The position numbers and the translations under genes were made by a program. This document shows, in pieces, positions 1-6,421 of a stretch of 6,914 nt of DNA. Position 1 is the stretch's first letter. Every line of letters starts with the position of its first letter. A model generated the notes under the pieces. That model did not search any database, was not told the origin of the DNA, and saw nothing but the letters and a program-made list of their open reading frames with translations. Source of the DNA: Desulfuromonadales bacterium (GTDB lineage: Bacteria > Desulfobacterota > Desulfuromonadia > Desulfuromonadales > BM103); contig DAOWJU010000345.1 in the NCBI GenBank assembly GCA_030640215.1, positions 1-6,914 of the forward strand. Reading direction: 5' to 3'.

Positions 1-204
1 AGGCGGGTTGAAGTTCGTGCAGCGCGTTTGCGTAACCTGGGACAAGACCCCAGGGCCGCTTATGCTGATTATGAAGAGATTGAAGAGGAGCTGAAAGCCG
101 CCAAGAAGATTTTCCGGCGTCAGCCATGGGTGGTTATTGATGTCTCCAGTAAAGCTGTTGAGGAGACCGCCAATGAAGTTTTGGTTAGCCTGGGGTTGAA
201 ATGA
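1..204 (+). CDS. ppsR: PEP synthase regulatory protein PpsR (DUF299 kinase/pyrophosphorylase), C-terminal part
   Basis: The reading frame is open from base 1 and ends at TGA 202-204, giving the last 67 residues of a protein whose start lies outside the window. The tail reads like the C-terminus of the PpsR/PDRP family: an Arg-rich helix followed by RLRNLGQ, then [31 protein letters not shown] and a short hydrophobic end (LVSLGLK). In this family the segment follows the P-loop ATP/ADP-binding core and carries the typical 'F+R...P.I+V..++VEETA' pattern. Known members are bifunctional cytoplasmic enzymes that inactivate PEP synthase or pyruvate phosphate dikinase by ADP-dependent phosphorylation of a threonine and reactivate it by Pi-dependent removal. 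The P-loop cannot be checked here. No hairpin terminator is visible in the 76 nt to the next gene, so read-through into the downstream regulator is possible. Identification rests on recalled family pattern. Confidence 0.85.
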   Translation, partial: RRVEVRAARLRNLGQDPRAAYADYEEIEEELKAAKKIFRRQPWVVIDVSSKAVEETANEVLVSLGLK

Positions 205-280
205 TTCATTTAGTCGCTTTGACGACGACGGATCCTACTAATGATTAATGTAACATACAGAGAATAAAGGAGAAAATATC

Positions 281-952
281 ATGCGCGTACTTGTAGTGGA
301 AGACGAAAAAAAAGTAGCAAACTTTATCCAACGAGGTCTGGAAGGTGAAGGATTTACTGTTGATGTTGCTTACGATGGTGAGTCCGGTGTCGAGCTTGGG
401 TCGAAAAACAATTACGACCTGATTCTCATGGATATCATGCTGCCGAAGATGGATGGTCTGGCGGCGATCAAAGCCCTGCGCGAAAAGGATGTTGAGTCCC
501 CGGTACTCTGTCTGACCGCCAAAGATACGGTTGAGGATATCGTGGCCGGACTCGATTCGGGCAGTGATGACTATCTGACCAAACCGTTTGCTTTCGCCGA
601 GTTGCTGGCCCGTGTACGCGCCTTGGCTCGTCGTGGCACCCATGAGCGCGGCGCTGAAATCACCTATGCAGATTTACGCCTTGATCCTGTGGCGCATAAG
701 GTCTGGCGCGGCGATGATGAAATCGATCTGACCGCCAAAGAATATGCCCTGCTGGAATTCTTCATGCGTAACCCGGAGACAACTCTGACGCGGACTATGA
801 TCGCCGAACATGTCTGGGATTACACCTTTGATTCGTTCACCAATATCATCGATGTTTACGTCAACTATCTGCGTAAAAAGGTCGACCGCGACTTCTCCAA
901 GAAGTTGATTCATACTGTTCGCGGTATTGGTTACGTACTCAAAGAGGAGTAG
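281..952 (+). CDS. OmpR/PhoB-family response regulator, CusR/CopR-like
   Basis: This 223-residue DNA-binding response regulator is the usual length for the OmpR family. Receiver domain, residues 1-115: acidic pocket E7/D8, phospho-acceptor D51 in LMDIMLPKMDG, T79, and K101 in DDYLTKPF, so all catalytic residues are intact. Winged-helix domain, about 125-221: LTAKEYALLEFFMRNP, then the recognition-helix region with IIDVYVNYLRKK, and the wing ending HTVRGIGYVL. The opening MRVLVVEDEKKVANFI and GSDDYLTKPFAFAELLARVR are typical of the heavy-metal/QseB-like branch (CusR, CopR, PcoR), but a metal signal cannot be deduced from that. ATG 281 is preceded by AAGGAG at 267-272 with 8 nt spacing. The gene is followed after 5 nt by its presumed partner kinase, so the two are almost certainly co-transcribed and translationally linked. 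Its likely targets include its own operon and perhaps the protease downstream. Confidence 0.95.
   Translation: MRVLVVEDEKKVANFIQRGLEGEGFTVDVAYDGESGVELGSKNNYDLILMDIMLPKMDGLAAIKALREKDVESPVLCLTAKDTVEDIVAGLDSGSDDYLTKPFAFAELLARVRALARRGTHERGAEITYADLRLDPVAHKVWRGDDEIDLTAKEYALLEFFMRNPETTLTRTMIAEHVWDYTFDSFTNIIDVYVNYLRKKVDRDFSKKLIHTVRGIGYVLKEE
943..949 (+). promoter_or_regulatory. Ribosome binding site supporting a TTG start
   Basis: AGAGGAG lies inside the last codons of the response regulator gene and ends 8 nt before TTG 958. No ATG occurs in frame at that distance. The next in-frame ATG (994) would remove part of the cytoplasmic N-tail just before the first membrane helix and has no comparable Shine-Dalgarno sequence. 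The site therefore favours TTG 958 as the start of the sensor kinase. Confidence 0.7.
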
Positions 953-957
953 CAGGC

Positions 958-2418
958 TTGGCCGTTTCACCACTACGGTCGATCCGGGTCCGCATGACCT
1001 TTTGGTACGCTATGACACTGGCTGTCATCCTGGCAGTCAGTGCTCTTTTCTCGTACCATTACTTTTCCCACAACCTGCGTGAGCAGGTGGATCGTCAGAT
1101 CAGGGAAATTGCCCGTACCCTTGATCAAAACCGTGCCGATATTCTTCAGGACAGCAGTACAGAACTGAACTGCGATGGCCTGCAAGACCTGATTCACAGT
1201 AATAACTGGGGAGCTTTCCTGTTGTTGCGCGATGACAGTCTGCAGCAGGGCTGTGTCTCGGATAATCTGCAAGAGCGAGAGCTTGTTTTTGGCCCGGTTG
1301 CGCGTCAGCAGGTGCGTTGGCTGCATGAACATCTGGAGACGATTGAACAGGCGGACGGGGGGCGTTTACGGCTGCTTTCCTATCCCCTGGTGGAGAACGG
1401 ACGTTTGTTGGGCGTTGTCCAGGTTGGCCAGGAACTCGGCCCTTTACAGCAGACCATTGAGGAGTTGCGCCTGATTTACCTGGTGGTGGGGCCTTTTGCC
1501 ATCTTCTGGTTGTGTCTTGGCTGCTGGCTGTTGGCTGAACGGACCATTGCGCCAATTCTCGAAGTCACCGAAGCTGCCCAGGGAATTACTGCGGACAATC
1601 TCTCCAGGCGTCTGCCTCTTGGTAGTTATCAGGATGAACTTGCGCAAATGGTGAATTGCCTGAATCAGATGCTTGACCGTCTGGATAAATCTTTCCGCCG
1701 CGTCCGGCAGTTTTCCGGCGATGCTTCTCATGAGCTGCGCACGCCGCTCACCATTCTGCGTGGCGAAACTGAAGTCACCCTGCGTTGGGCCAAGACTCCG
1801 GAAGAATTCCGTGACATGCTGAGTTCCAACATGGAAGAAATTGATCGCATGGAACGGATCATTGAAAGCCTGCTGACCCTGGCCAAGAGCGAGGTCGGTG
1901 AGCTGACGCTGGAAATCAAGGAACTCAGCCTGAGCGACCTGGTGCAGGAGCTTTACCTGCAAAGCAGTCTCTTGTGTGAGGTCAAGAATATCGAGGTACA
2001 GCTGCTGCTTGAGGTTGAGGAAGAAATTCGTATCCGTGGCGATGATCTGCGTTTGCGCCAAATGTTCCTCAATGTGATTTCCAACGGCATCAAGTACACT
2101 CCTGAAAATGGCCAGATGAGCATTACTCTGGCCGTGGAGGATGGTTTTGCGCGGGTCGACATTAACGACTCAGGCATAGGTATTCCTGCCGAACACCTCG
2201 CCCATGTCTTTGATCGTTTTTACCGGGTCGATAAAGCACGTAATCGTATGGACGGTGGTACCGGCCTCGGCCTGGCGATCGTCAAGTGGATTGCCGAGGC
2301 TCATGGTGGTGGCATTACGGTAACCTCTGAAGTCAACAAAGGTAGCTCCTTCTCGGTGCGCTTGCCAATTGAGGGCCCGGAAGAGGGCAAGCACCCTAAA
2401 ACGACAATTCTGGAATAG
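958..2418 (+). CDS. HAMP-containing sensor histidine kinase, CusS-like (HisKA/HATPase_c)
   Basis: This 486-residue inner-membrane sensor kinase is the presumed partner of the regulator 5 nt upstream. In order: short basic N-tail; TM1 about 14-36; periplasmic region about 37-171; TM2 about 172-194; HAMP about 193-246 (P199 after TM2, DEL at 226-228); HisKA with phospho-acceptor H258 in SHELRTP; and an HATPase_c domain with N box (N372, N376 in LNVISNGIKYTP), G1 box DSGIGIP (404-410), F box FDRFYRVD and G2 box GGTGLGLAIVK (433-443). All catalytic boxes are intact. The layout and the H-box region resemble heavy-metal sensor kinases of the CusS family. The periplasmic region has no domain I recognise; it contains two cysteines, C72 and C99, which could form a disulfide or bind a ligand. 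The start is TTG with a good upstream Shine-Dalgarno; the next in-frame ATG encodes residue 13. The signal sensed is unknown. Confidence 0.93.
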   Translation: MAVSPLRSIRVRMTFWYAMTLAVILAVSALFSYHYFSHNLREQVDRQIREIARTLDQNRADILQDSSTELNCDGLQDLIHSNNWGAFLLLRDDSLQQGCVSDNLQERELVFGPVARQQVRWLHEHLETIEQADGGRLRLLSYPLVENGRLLGVVQVGQELGPLQQTIEELRLIYLVVGPFAIFWLCLGCWLLAERTIAPILEVTEAAQGITADNLSRRLPLGSYQDELAQMVNCLNQMLDRLDKSFRRVRQFSGDASHELRTPLTILRGETEVTLRWAKTPEEFRDMLSSNMEEIDRMERIIESLLTLAKSEVGELTLEIKELSLSDLVQELYLQSSLLCEVKNIEVQLLLEVEEEIRIRGDDLRLRQMFLNVISNGIKYTPENGQMSITLAVEDGFARVDINDSGIGIPAEHLAHVFDRFYRVDKARNRMDGGTGLGLAIVKWIAEAHGGGITVTSEVNKGSSFSVRLPIEGPEEGKHPKTTILE

Positions 2419-2456
2419 TCTCCTCTCACATAACATCGATTCCTCTGTGCTGACGA

Positions 2457-2485
2457 TTGACAGTCGGCCCAATGGTTATTACATT
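2457..2485 (+). promoter_or_regulatory. Sigma70-like promoter for the Do-family protease
   Basis: A perfect -35 hexamer TTGACA (2457-2462) is followed after 17 nt by TACATT (2480-2485), which matches TATAAT at 4 of 6 positions. Transcription would start near 2491-2493, giving a leader of about 58 nt before ATG 2550. It lies in the 131-nt gap after the kinase gene, so the protease can be expressed separately from the two-component operon. No sigma-E or sigma-32 type promoter is apparent. Confidence 0.6.
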
Positions 2486-2497
2486 TGTTTTACCTGC

Positions 2498-2519
2498 ATC
2501 CGTTAAGTCATTAACCGAT
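2498..2519 (+). repeat. Interrupted inverted repeat in the protease leader, candidate operator
   Basis: Two 9-nt arms, ATCcGTTAA (2498-2506) and TTAACcGAT (2511-2519), are complementary except for one C-C mismatch and flank the 4-nt spacer GTCA. The dyad sits just downstream of the predicted transcription start of the protease, where a bound protein would affect initiation. As RNA it would give only a weak AU-rich hairpin with no T-run, so a DNA-binding site is more likely than a terminator. The binding protein is unknown; the regulator encoded upstream is one candidate, because CusR-type sites are also dyads. Confidence 0.4.
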
Positions 2520-2539
2520 TCAGGTTTTAATAACCCAAT

Positions 2540-2544
2540 GGAGG
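2540..2544 (+). promoter_or_regulatory. Ribosome binding site fixing the protease start at 2550
   Basis: GGAGG lies 5 nt before ATG 2550. The frame is open further upstream, to TTG 2457, and includes an ATG at 2538. Those starts would place 4-31 extra residues before the signal peptide, and TTG 2457 coincides with the predicted -35 hexamer. ATG 2550 gives a proper signal peptide and is the best start. Confidence 0.8.
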
Positions 2545-2549
2545 AAACT

Positions 2550-3941
2550 ATGAGCAAGTTGTCGCGTCTTAATCTCCCCTTGCTAGTTTTGTTACTGGTC
2601 TGCTTGGTCGTTCCCGCTGCTGCCCAGCCCCCTGATTTTGTCTCTCTGGTAGAGCAACTCAAGCCTTCGGTTGTCAACATCGGTACAGCTAGAACGGTCC
2701 AGCCACGCGCGCCATTGTATCGGGGTCCCAGAAGCCCCGGTGGCGGTGATCTTTTCGAAGAATTCTTCGACCGCTTTTTTAACGAAAGACCACAATCCTC
2801 ACGCAAGCAACGTTCGCTCGGTTCTGGCTTTATTATCTCCGAAGATGGCTACATATTGACCAATGATCACGTGGTTGATGGCGCCGATGAAATCACGGTC
2901 AAGCTCGCCGATGGTCGAGAGTTTAAAGGTGAGGTGCGTGGTCTTGATCCCAAGCTTGACCTGGCGCTGATCAAGATTGATGCTGGAGAAAGTCTGCCAG
3001 TAGCCAAGCTTGGCGAGAGTGATGATATCAAGGTCGGCGAATGGGTCATGGCGATCGGCAACCCTTTTGGCCTGGAGCAGACCGTGACCGTGGGGATAAT
3101 TTCCGCCAAGGGGCGGGTGATCGGTGCCGGACCTTATGATGATTTTATCCAGACTGATGCGTCCATCAATCCCGGTAACTCCGGTGGACCTCTGTTTAAC
3201 GTACAGGGGGAGGTCATCGGCATCAATGCGGCAATTGTCTCAGGAGGTCAGGGCATTGGATTTGCCATTCCGGTCAATATGGCCAAGCAGATTATCCCCC
3301 AGTTGCGTGATGAAGGACATGTCACCCGTGGATGGCTGGGTGTGACCATACAGGCGATGAGTAAAGAATTAGCTGATTCTTTCGGTCTCGAAAAGACCCA
3401 TGGTGCCCTGATCAACGAGGTCGTTAAAGACTCCCCTGCCGACAAGGCTGGCCTGCAGCGCGGCGATATCCTGTTGATGTATGATGGTGAATCGATTGAG
3501 GAGCTTAACGATCTGCCGCGGTTAGTGGCGGCCACTCCTGTCGATAAGGTCGTGAAAATAACAATCTTTCGTGATGGCAAGGAACGCACGCTCAAAGTCT
3601 CAGTCGGTAAAATGGATGAGGGCGTACAGAAAATCGCCGGAGACGGTAAAGAGGGTGGCGGAGTTCTTGGTATCACGACGAGTAATGTAACCCCTGAATT
3701 GGCGGAACGTTTTGCTCTTGGTGGGACCGAGGGCATTTTGATTGCCAAAATTGATCCTGCTGGTCCGGCCGCCAAAGCCAATCTGCGTGTTGGCGACCTG
3801 ATCATTGAGGCCGATGGAAAAGCAGTTAAATCGGTTATGGATTTTAAGGAAATTGTCGACAAGATGTCGGCCAACAAGGTTTTGCGCCTGCTGATCCAAC
3901 GCAAATCGACCCTGCTCTATACGACGGTGACGCTTAAATAG
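2550..3941 (+). CDS. degQ: Periplasmic serine endoprotease, Do family (DegP/DegQ/HtrA)
   Basis: This 463-residue precursor has a Sec signal peptide at residues 1-25 (basic SKLSR, Leu/Val core, VPAAA before Q26). The mature protein has a trypsin-like protease domain with catalytic triad H107 (TNDHVV), D137 (LDLAL) and S211 (GNSGGP), then PDZ1 at about 261-350 (carboxylate-binding loop GWLGV) and PDZ2 at about 371-460 (GVLGI). Length and two PDZ domains match Do-type enzymes. The loop before the triad histidine is short, as in DegQ/MucD rather than E. coli DegP, but orthology among degP, degQ and mucD cannot be settled from the sequence. Such enzymes act in the periplasm as ATP-independent proteases and chaperones for misfolded envelope proteins, usually as trimers that assemble into cages. 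The neighbouring two-component operon suggests an envelope-stress module. The gene has its own likely promoter and a dyad upstream. C18 lies in the signal core, but V17 before it does not fit a lipobox, so a lipoprotein is unlikely. Confidence 0.95.
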   Translation: MSKLSRLNLPLLVLLLVCLVVPAAAQPPDFVSLVEQLKPSVVNIGTARTVQPRAPLYRGPRSPGGGDLFEEFFDRFFNERPQSSRKQRSLGSGFIISEDGYILTNDHVVDGADEITVKLADGREFKGEVRGLDPKLDLALIKIDAGESLPVAKLGESDDIKVGEWVMAIGNPFGLEQTVTVGIISAKGRVIGAGPYDDFIQTDASINPGNSGGPLFNVQGEVIGINAAIVSGGQGIGFAIPVNMAKQIIPQLRDEGHVTRGWLGVTIQAMSKELADSFGLEKTHGALINEVVKDSPADKAGLQRGDILLMYDGESIEELNDLPRLVAATPVDKVVKITIFRDGKERTLKVSVGKMDEGVQKIAGDGKEGGGVLGITTSNVTPELAERFALGGTEGILIAKIDPAGPAAKANLRVGDLIIEADGKAVKSVMDFKEIVDKMSANKVLRLLIQRKSTLLYTTVTLK

Positions 3942-3955
3942 TTTTCGTCCGGAAA

Positions 3956-3986
3956 CGGCCAATTTCGTGCAGGATGAAATGGGCCG
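3956..3986 (+). repeat. Inverted repeat / RNA hairpin
   Basis: CGGCC (3956-3960) pairs with GGCCG (3982-3986), and ATTTC (3962-3966) pairs with GAAAT (3976-3980). One A-G mismatch separates the two helices and the loop is GTGCAGGAT. It begins 14 nt after the protease stop codon and has no T-run, so it is not an ordinary terminator. Confidence 0.5.
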
Positions 3987-4004
3987 CAAGCTCGGCGTCA
4001 ATCT

Positions 4005-4038
4005 GCACATTTGATTGTGCGGCGTAAAGTACTACGCC
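4005..4038 (+). repeat. Two adjacent small hairpins
   Basis: GCACA (4005-4009) pairs with TGTGC (4016-4020) around a 6-nt loop. Immediately after it GGCGTA (4021-4026) pairs perfectly with TACGCC (4033-4038) around AAGTAC. Neither is followed by a T-run. Back-to-back stems are more typical of a folded RNA than of protein-binding sites, though short stems also arise by chance. Confidence 0.4.
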
Positions 4039-4133
4039 TCCGCTTCACTGCTTGACTTGATTAACCTGGGCGCTTGATTTCCTTGACCTTACGAAAAATT
4101 GCTCGTTTCCAAATCGAAAACTGCACTCGTGCT

Positions 4134-4152
4134 CATCCGGAGTTTCCGGATG
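4134..4152 (+). repeat. Perfect 8-bp inverted repeat with 3-nt loop
   Basis: CATCCGGA (4134-4141) and TCCGGATG (4145-4152) are perfectly complementary around GTT. It is followed by an A-run on the + strand (4159-4165), so it is not a + strand terminator. On the - strand the corresponding T-run precedes the stem, so it is not a terminator there either. It may be part of the RNA fold of the gap or a protein-binding site. Confidence 0.45.
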
Positions 4153-4208
4153 GACACTAAAAAAACAGGCCGTGATAATCTGGAACAACCGTAAAGAGAG
4201 CCTCCCGC

Positions 4209-4246
4209 GTGGCACTGTGCGTTTGCACAGTGCCACAATGTTTTTT
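4209..4246 (+). terminator. Perfect 12-bp stem with T-run: intrinsic terminator or attenuator
   Basis: GTGGCACTGTGC (4209-4220) pairs without mismatch with GCACAGTGCCAC (4225-4236) around the loop GTTT. A run of six T follows at 4241-4246, four nt beyond the stem. Orientation is for + strand transcripts coming from the protease or from the gap. It lies only 18 nt before ATG 4265. Transcription of the kinase gene must therefore start in those 18 nt, read through the hairpin, or be controlled by it. The gap before the T-run makes it somewhat less canonical than a tight terminator. Confidence 0.7.
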
Positions 4247-4264
4247 CTGTGGTAATTTTACTCT

Positions 4265-5638
4265 ATGCGACTTGCTTTAAAACACCAGATAATAATGGCG
4301 CCTGCTGCGGTGCTTTGCCTGATGACTCTGTTGCTCTGTTTTCTGCAGTTCACTTACTGGGACATGTCAGTCAAGCGTCAGCATGCCAAGAATCTCAAGA
4401 CAGCTTTTATTTCCTTGGCAGAGGCCGATATGGCTGCTCAGCGCATGCAAAGCGTTGTCGGCTTTTTAGTCCAGAGCCAGGAGCCTGATTCCAAGGCTCT
4501 GGAACAGATGGCGAACCTGCATCAACATCTTAAAGTTTCAATTGATCGTTTGCAGGAAACCGGTCTGACTGGCGCGTCGTCCATGAGCCTGTTGCGGCAA
4601 AGCGTTGCCGGCCTGAATCCTGAGCAGGGGATACATCTGGAACGCTTTGATACATCGCTGAGCCTGTTGCGTCCCCACATCAAGAAACAACTCGGCGAAT
4701 TGAATCAACGCCGCGAAAATCTGAGTAATGTACACCACGAAGATATCGACGCCCTGGTTGCCGAGACGACCTTTGTGACGATTCTCGTCCTTGGCTTCGC
4801 CATTCTGGTGGGGATCATGCTTTCCCTGACCTTTGCCAGGCATATCCTGCGTCGCATCAAAGTGCTCTCTGACGGTGCCGCTCGTATTACAGCGGGTGAT
4901 TTTACCCCTCCTCCGGCTCCAGAAAAGGTTCGTGACGAGCTCGACGGTTTAGCGGTTTCCATCAACCGTATGACCGAGCAGTTGATTCGGGTGGTGGCTG
5001 CTGAGAAACTCCTCGAAGGCGCTGAAGAGGAGCGTCGGCGGATTGCCATGGACATCCATGACCAGACCCTTGCCGATTTGTCCGCCGTGCGCAGGGGGCT
5101 GGAAAAGTTACAAATGGAAGCTTCCTGTGGTGAGGAGGCCGCGGCAATTGAGGCTGACCTCCAGCGCGCAATGACCAATCTGCGGGTGGTGATGGATAAC
5201 CTGCATCCGCAGACACTCGATATCCTCGGCCTGCCTGCAGCCATCGAGTCCTTGTTGGAAAAGAGTTGTGACTCGCCAGGCTCTCCCGCATTTCATTTTC
5301 TGGCTAATGACGATGCTGCCGAGCTCAAATTGCCACGCCTGACTGAAGTGACCGTCTATCGGATTGTCGTGGAAGCGATCAACAACGTGCTACAGCACGC
5401 TCATGCCAGTCAATTGGAAGTTGGTATGACGCTGCGTGGCGAGGCGCTGGTGGTTGCCGTTGAAGATAACGGGCTAGGTTTCGATCATGCTCCGCAGCCG
5501 CCGACAACCTCGGGTGGCAGAGGGTTGCATAATGTCCAGGAACGGGCCCGGGCGATTGGAGCTCAGGCCAGTTGGTGTCATTCGCGTTTTTCTTCGGGAA
5601 CACGTTTTGAACTGGTGTTGCCGCTCAAGCAAGAGTAG
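4265..5638 (+). CDS. Sensor histidine kinase, NarX/DegS type (HisKA_3, HAMP)
   Basis: This 457-residue membrane sensor kinase has TM1 at about 11-31, a periplasmic region of about 32-168, TM2 at about 169-190, and HAMP at about 188-241. The periplasmic region looks largely helical, perhaps a four-helix bundle as in NarX or chemoreceptors. The HisKA_3 dimerisation domain follows, with phospho-acceptor H265 in ERRRIAMDIHDQ (257-267), the signature of the NarL-partner kinases. The HATPase_c domain has VEAINNVLQHAHA (N374), DNGLGF (401-406) and GGRGLHNVQERARAIGA (417-433). The LHPQTLDILGL segment linking the two domains is also typical. All catalytic motifs are present. ATG 4265 keeps the first membrane helix whole, but no clear Shine-Dalgarno precedes it. 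ATG 4295 (residue 11) also lacks one. The response regulator follows after 36 nt with no terminator, so the two form an operon. The ligand is unknown. Confidence 0.9.
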   Translation: MRLALKHQIIMAPAAVLCLMTLLLCFLQFTYWDMSVKRQHAKNLKTAFISLAEADMAAQRMQSVVGFLVQSQEPDSKALEQMANLHQHLKVSIDRLQETGLTGASSMSLLRQSVAGLNPEQGIHLERFDTSLSLLRPHIKKQLGELNQRRENLSNVHHEDIDALVAETTFVTILVLGFAILVGIMLSLTFARHILRRIKVLSDGAARITAGDFTPPPAPEKVRDELDGLAVSINRMTEQLIRVVAAEKLLEGAEEERRRIAMDIHDQTLADLSAVRRGLEKLQMEASCGEEAAAIEADLQRAMTNLRVVMDNLHPQTLDILGLPAAIESLLEKSCDSPGSPAFHFLANDDAAELKLPRLTEVTVYRIVVEAINNVLQHAHASQLEVGMTLRGEALVVAVEDNGLGFDHAPQPPTTSGGRGLHNVQERARAIGAQASWCHSRFSSGTRFELVLPLKQE

Positions 5639-5674
5639 TCCCCGACTCACAGAGCCAAGTAAGGAGAAGTCTCC

Positions 5675-6421
5675 ATGGCAACTTATGCCCTGGTCATAGC
5701 CGAAGACAATCCCAAGGATTTCGAATTTCTCAAGCAGATGGTTGATGATTGGGAGCAAGACTGTGTGGTTGAACATGCACCGAATGGTCTGGTCGCATTT
5801 GAGCTGGCCCAAGATTATGATGAGCCTCTGATTATCAGTGACATTCAGATGCCGCAGATGAATGGTGTCGAGTTTGCTAAAGCGCTCTGGGAGCGTAAAC
5901 CGAAGGCGCGGATCGTCTTCTGGAGCCAGTTCAAGGACGAGATGTACGTGCGTACCCTGGCCAAAATTGTGCCACCGGAAACGGTCTATGGTTATGTCCT
6001 TAAATCGAGCCCGCGCGAGAAGATTTCGGCGGCCATGGCCACGGTTCTTTTTGATGACCAGTGCTGGATCGATCCGGAAGTTCGCAAGGTGCAGGGACGT
6101 ACCGGTCACAGTCAGACGGCTCTCTCCGACATCGAGTACGAAGCCCTGATTGATATCTCGCTCGGCTTGACTGACAATCTTATTGCCCAGCGCCGCTATC
6201 TTTCCCGTCGCGGTGTGCAAAGTCGTCTCAATTCCCTCTACGGCAAGCTGAGCCTCGACCAGGAGCAGTTTCAGAGTGACAAGGTCGGTGATGCTTTTAA
6301 TCTGCGTAACCGTGCTATTTCTGTCGCTCTGCGCCGTGGCTTGATCAACGCCTTCGAACTTGAACACGAAGAAGAATTTCTGCAGGGTTGGTTGAAGCGT
6401 TATAAAGGTGGGATGGGCTGA
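5675..6421 (+). CDS. Divergent NarL/LuxR-like response regulator
   Basis: This 248-residue protein is longer than the roughly 210-220 usual for NarL-type regulators. Receiver, about 1-125: acidic pocket E10/D11, phospho-acceptor D56 in SDIQMPQMNG, S84 in FWSQ, and K110 in YGYVLK. S84 to K110 spans 26 residues against 22 between the equivalent T79 and K101 of the OmpR-type regulator in this window, so the alpha4-beta5 area (IVPPETV) has about four extra residues. Output, about 147-225: LSDIEYEALIDISLGLTDNLIAQ, then LSRRGVQSRLNSLYGKL, matches the LuxR helix-turn-helix plan. The sequence is degenerate, with extra residues before NRAISVALRRGLI and a C-terminal extension rich in Glu and aromatic residues. 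ATG 5675 has AAGGAG at 5661-5666 with 8 nt spacing. The partner is the HisKA_3 kinase 36 nt upstream. Target genes are not visible. DNA binding is likely but should not be assumed. Confidence 0.85.
   Translation: MATYALVIAEDNPKDFEFLKQMVDDWEQDCVVEHAPNGLVAFELAQDYDEPLIISDIQMPQMNGVEFAKALWERKPKARIVFWSQFKDEMYVRTLAKIVPPETVYGYVLKSSPREKISAAMATVLFDDQCWIDPEVRKVQGRTGHSQTALSDIEYEALIDISLGLTDNLIAQRRYLSRRGVQSRLNSLYGKLSLDQEQFQSDKVGDAFNLRNRAISVALRRGLINAFELEHEEEFLQGWLKRYKGGMG

Larger units (their letters stand above)
3942..4264 (+). other. 323-nt intergenic region with several hairpins and no convincing gene
   Basis: No reading frame here has a plausible start, Shine-Dalgarno and protein-like content together. 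A 22-codon stretch at 3946-4014 (ending at TGA 4012-4014) reads protein-like (FVQDEMGRKLGVN) but lacks a credible start and may be chance or a remnant. The region contains inverted repeats at 3956-3986, 4005-4020, 4021-4038 and 4134-4152, and ends in the perfect hairpin plus T-run at 4209-4246. It could be the 3' untranslated part of the protease transcript, a small RNA ending at that terminator, or a cis-regulatory leader of the kinase gene. No known riboswitch class was recognised with confidence, and no good promoter was found within it. Confidence 0.5.

Noticed and set aside
219..247. Sigma70 promoter for the first response regulator
   Set aside because: TTGACG is present at 219-224, but no acceptable -10 lies at 16-18 nt. 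TAACAT at 251-256 lacks a -35. The start of this transcript cannot be assigned.
2457..2549. N-terminal extension of the protease from TTG 2457
   Set aside because: It would put 31 residues before a complete signal peptide, and its start codon overlaps the -35 hexamer. ATG 2550 has a better ribosome site.
4210..4228. Sigma54-like promoter (TGGCAC ... TTGC) upstream of the second kinase
   Set aside because: The GG and GC elements are separated by 12 nt instead of the strict 10 nt, and both lie within the arms of the terminator stem.
4045..4236. Minus-strand 63-codon frame in the intergenic region
   Set aside because: It starts at GTG inside the perfect terminator hairpin, has no Shine-Dalgarno upstream, and its composition is not protein-like.
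3941..4246. c-di-GMP (GEMM) or cobalamin riboswitch
   Set aside because: Short resemblances (GGCCGCAAGC; CCCGCGTGGCACTG) occur, but the diagnostic conserved blocks and the order of stems of either class are not present.
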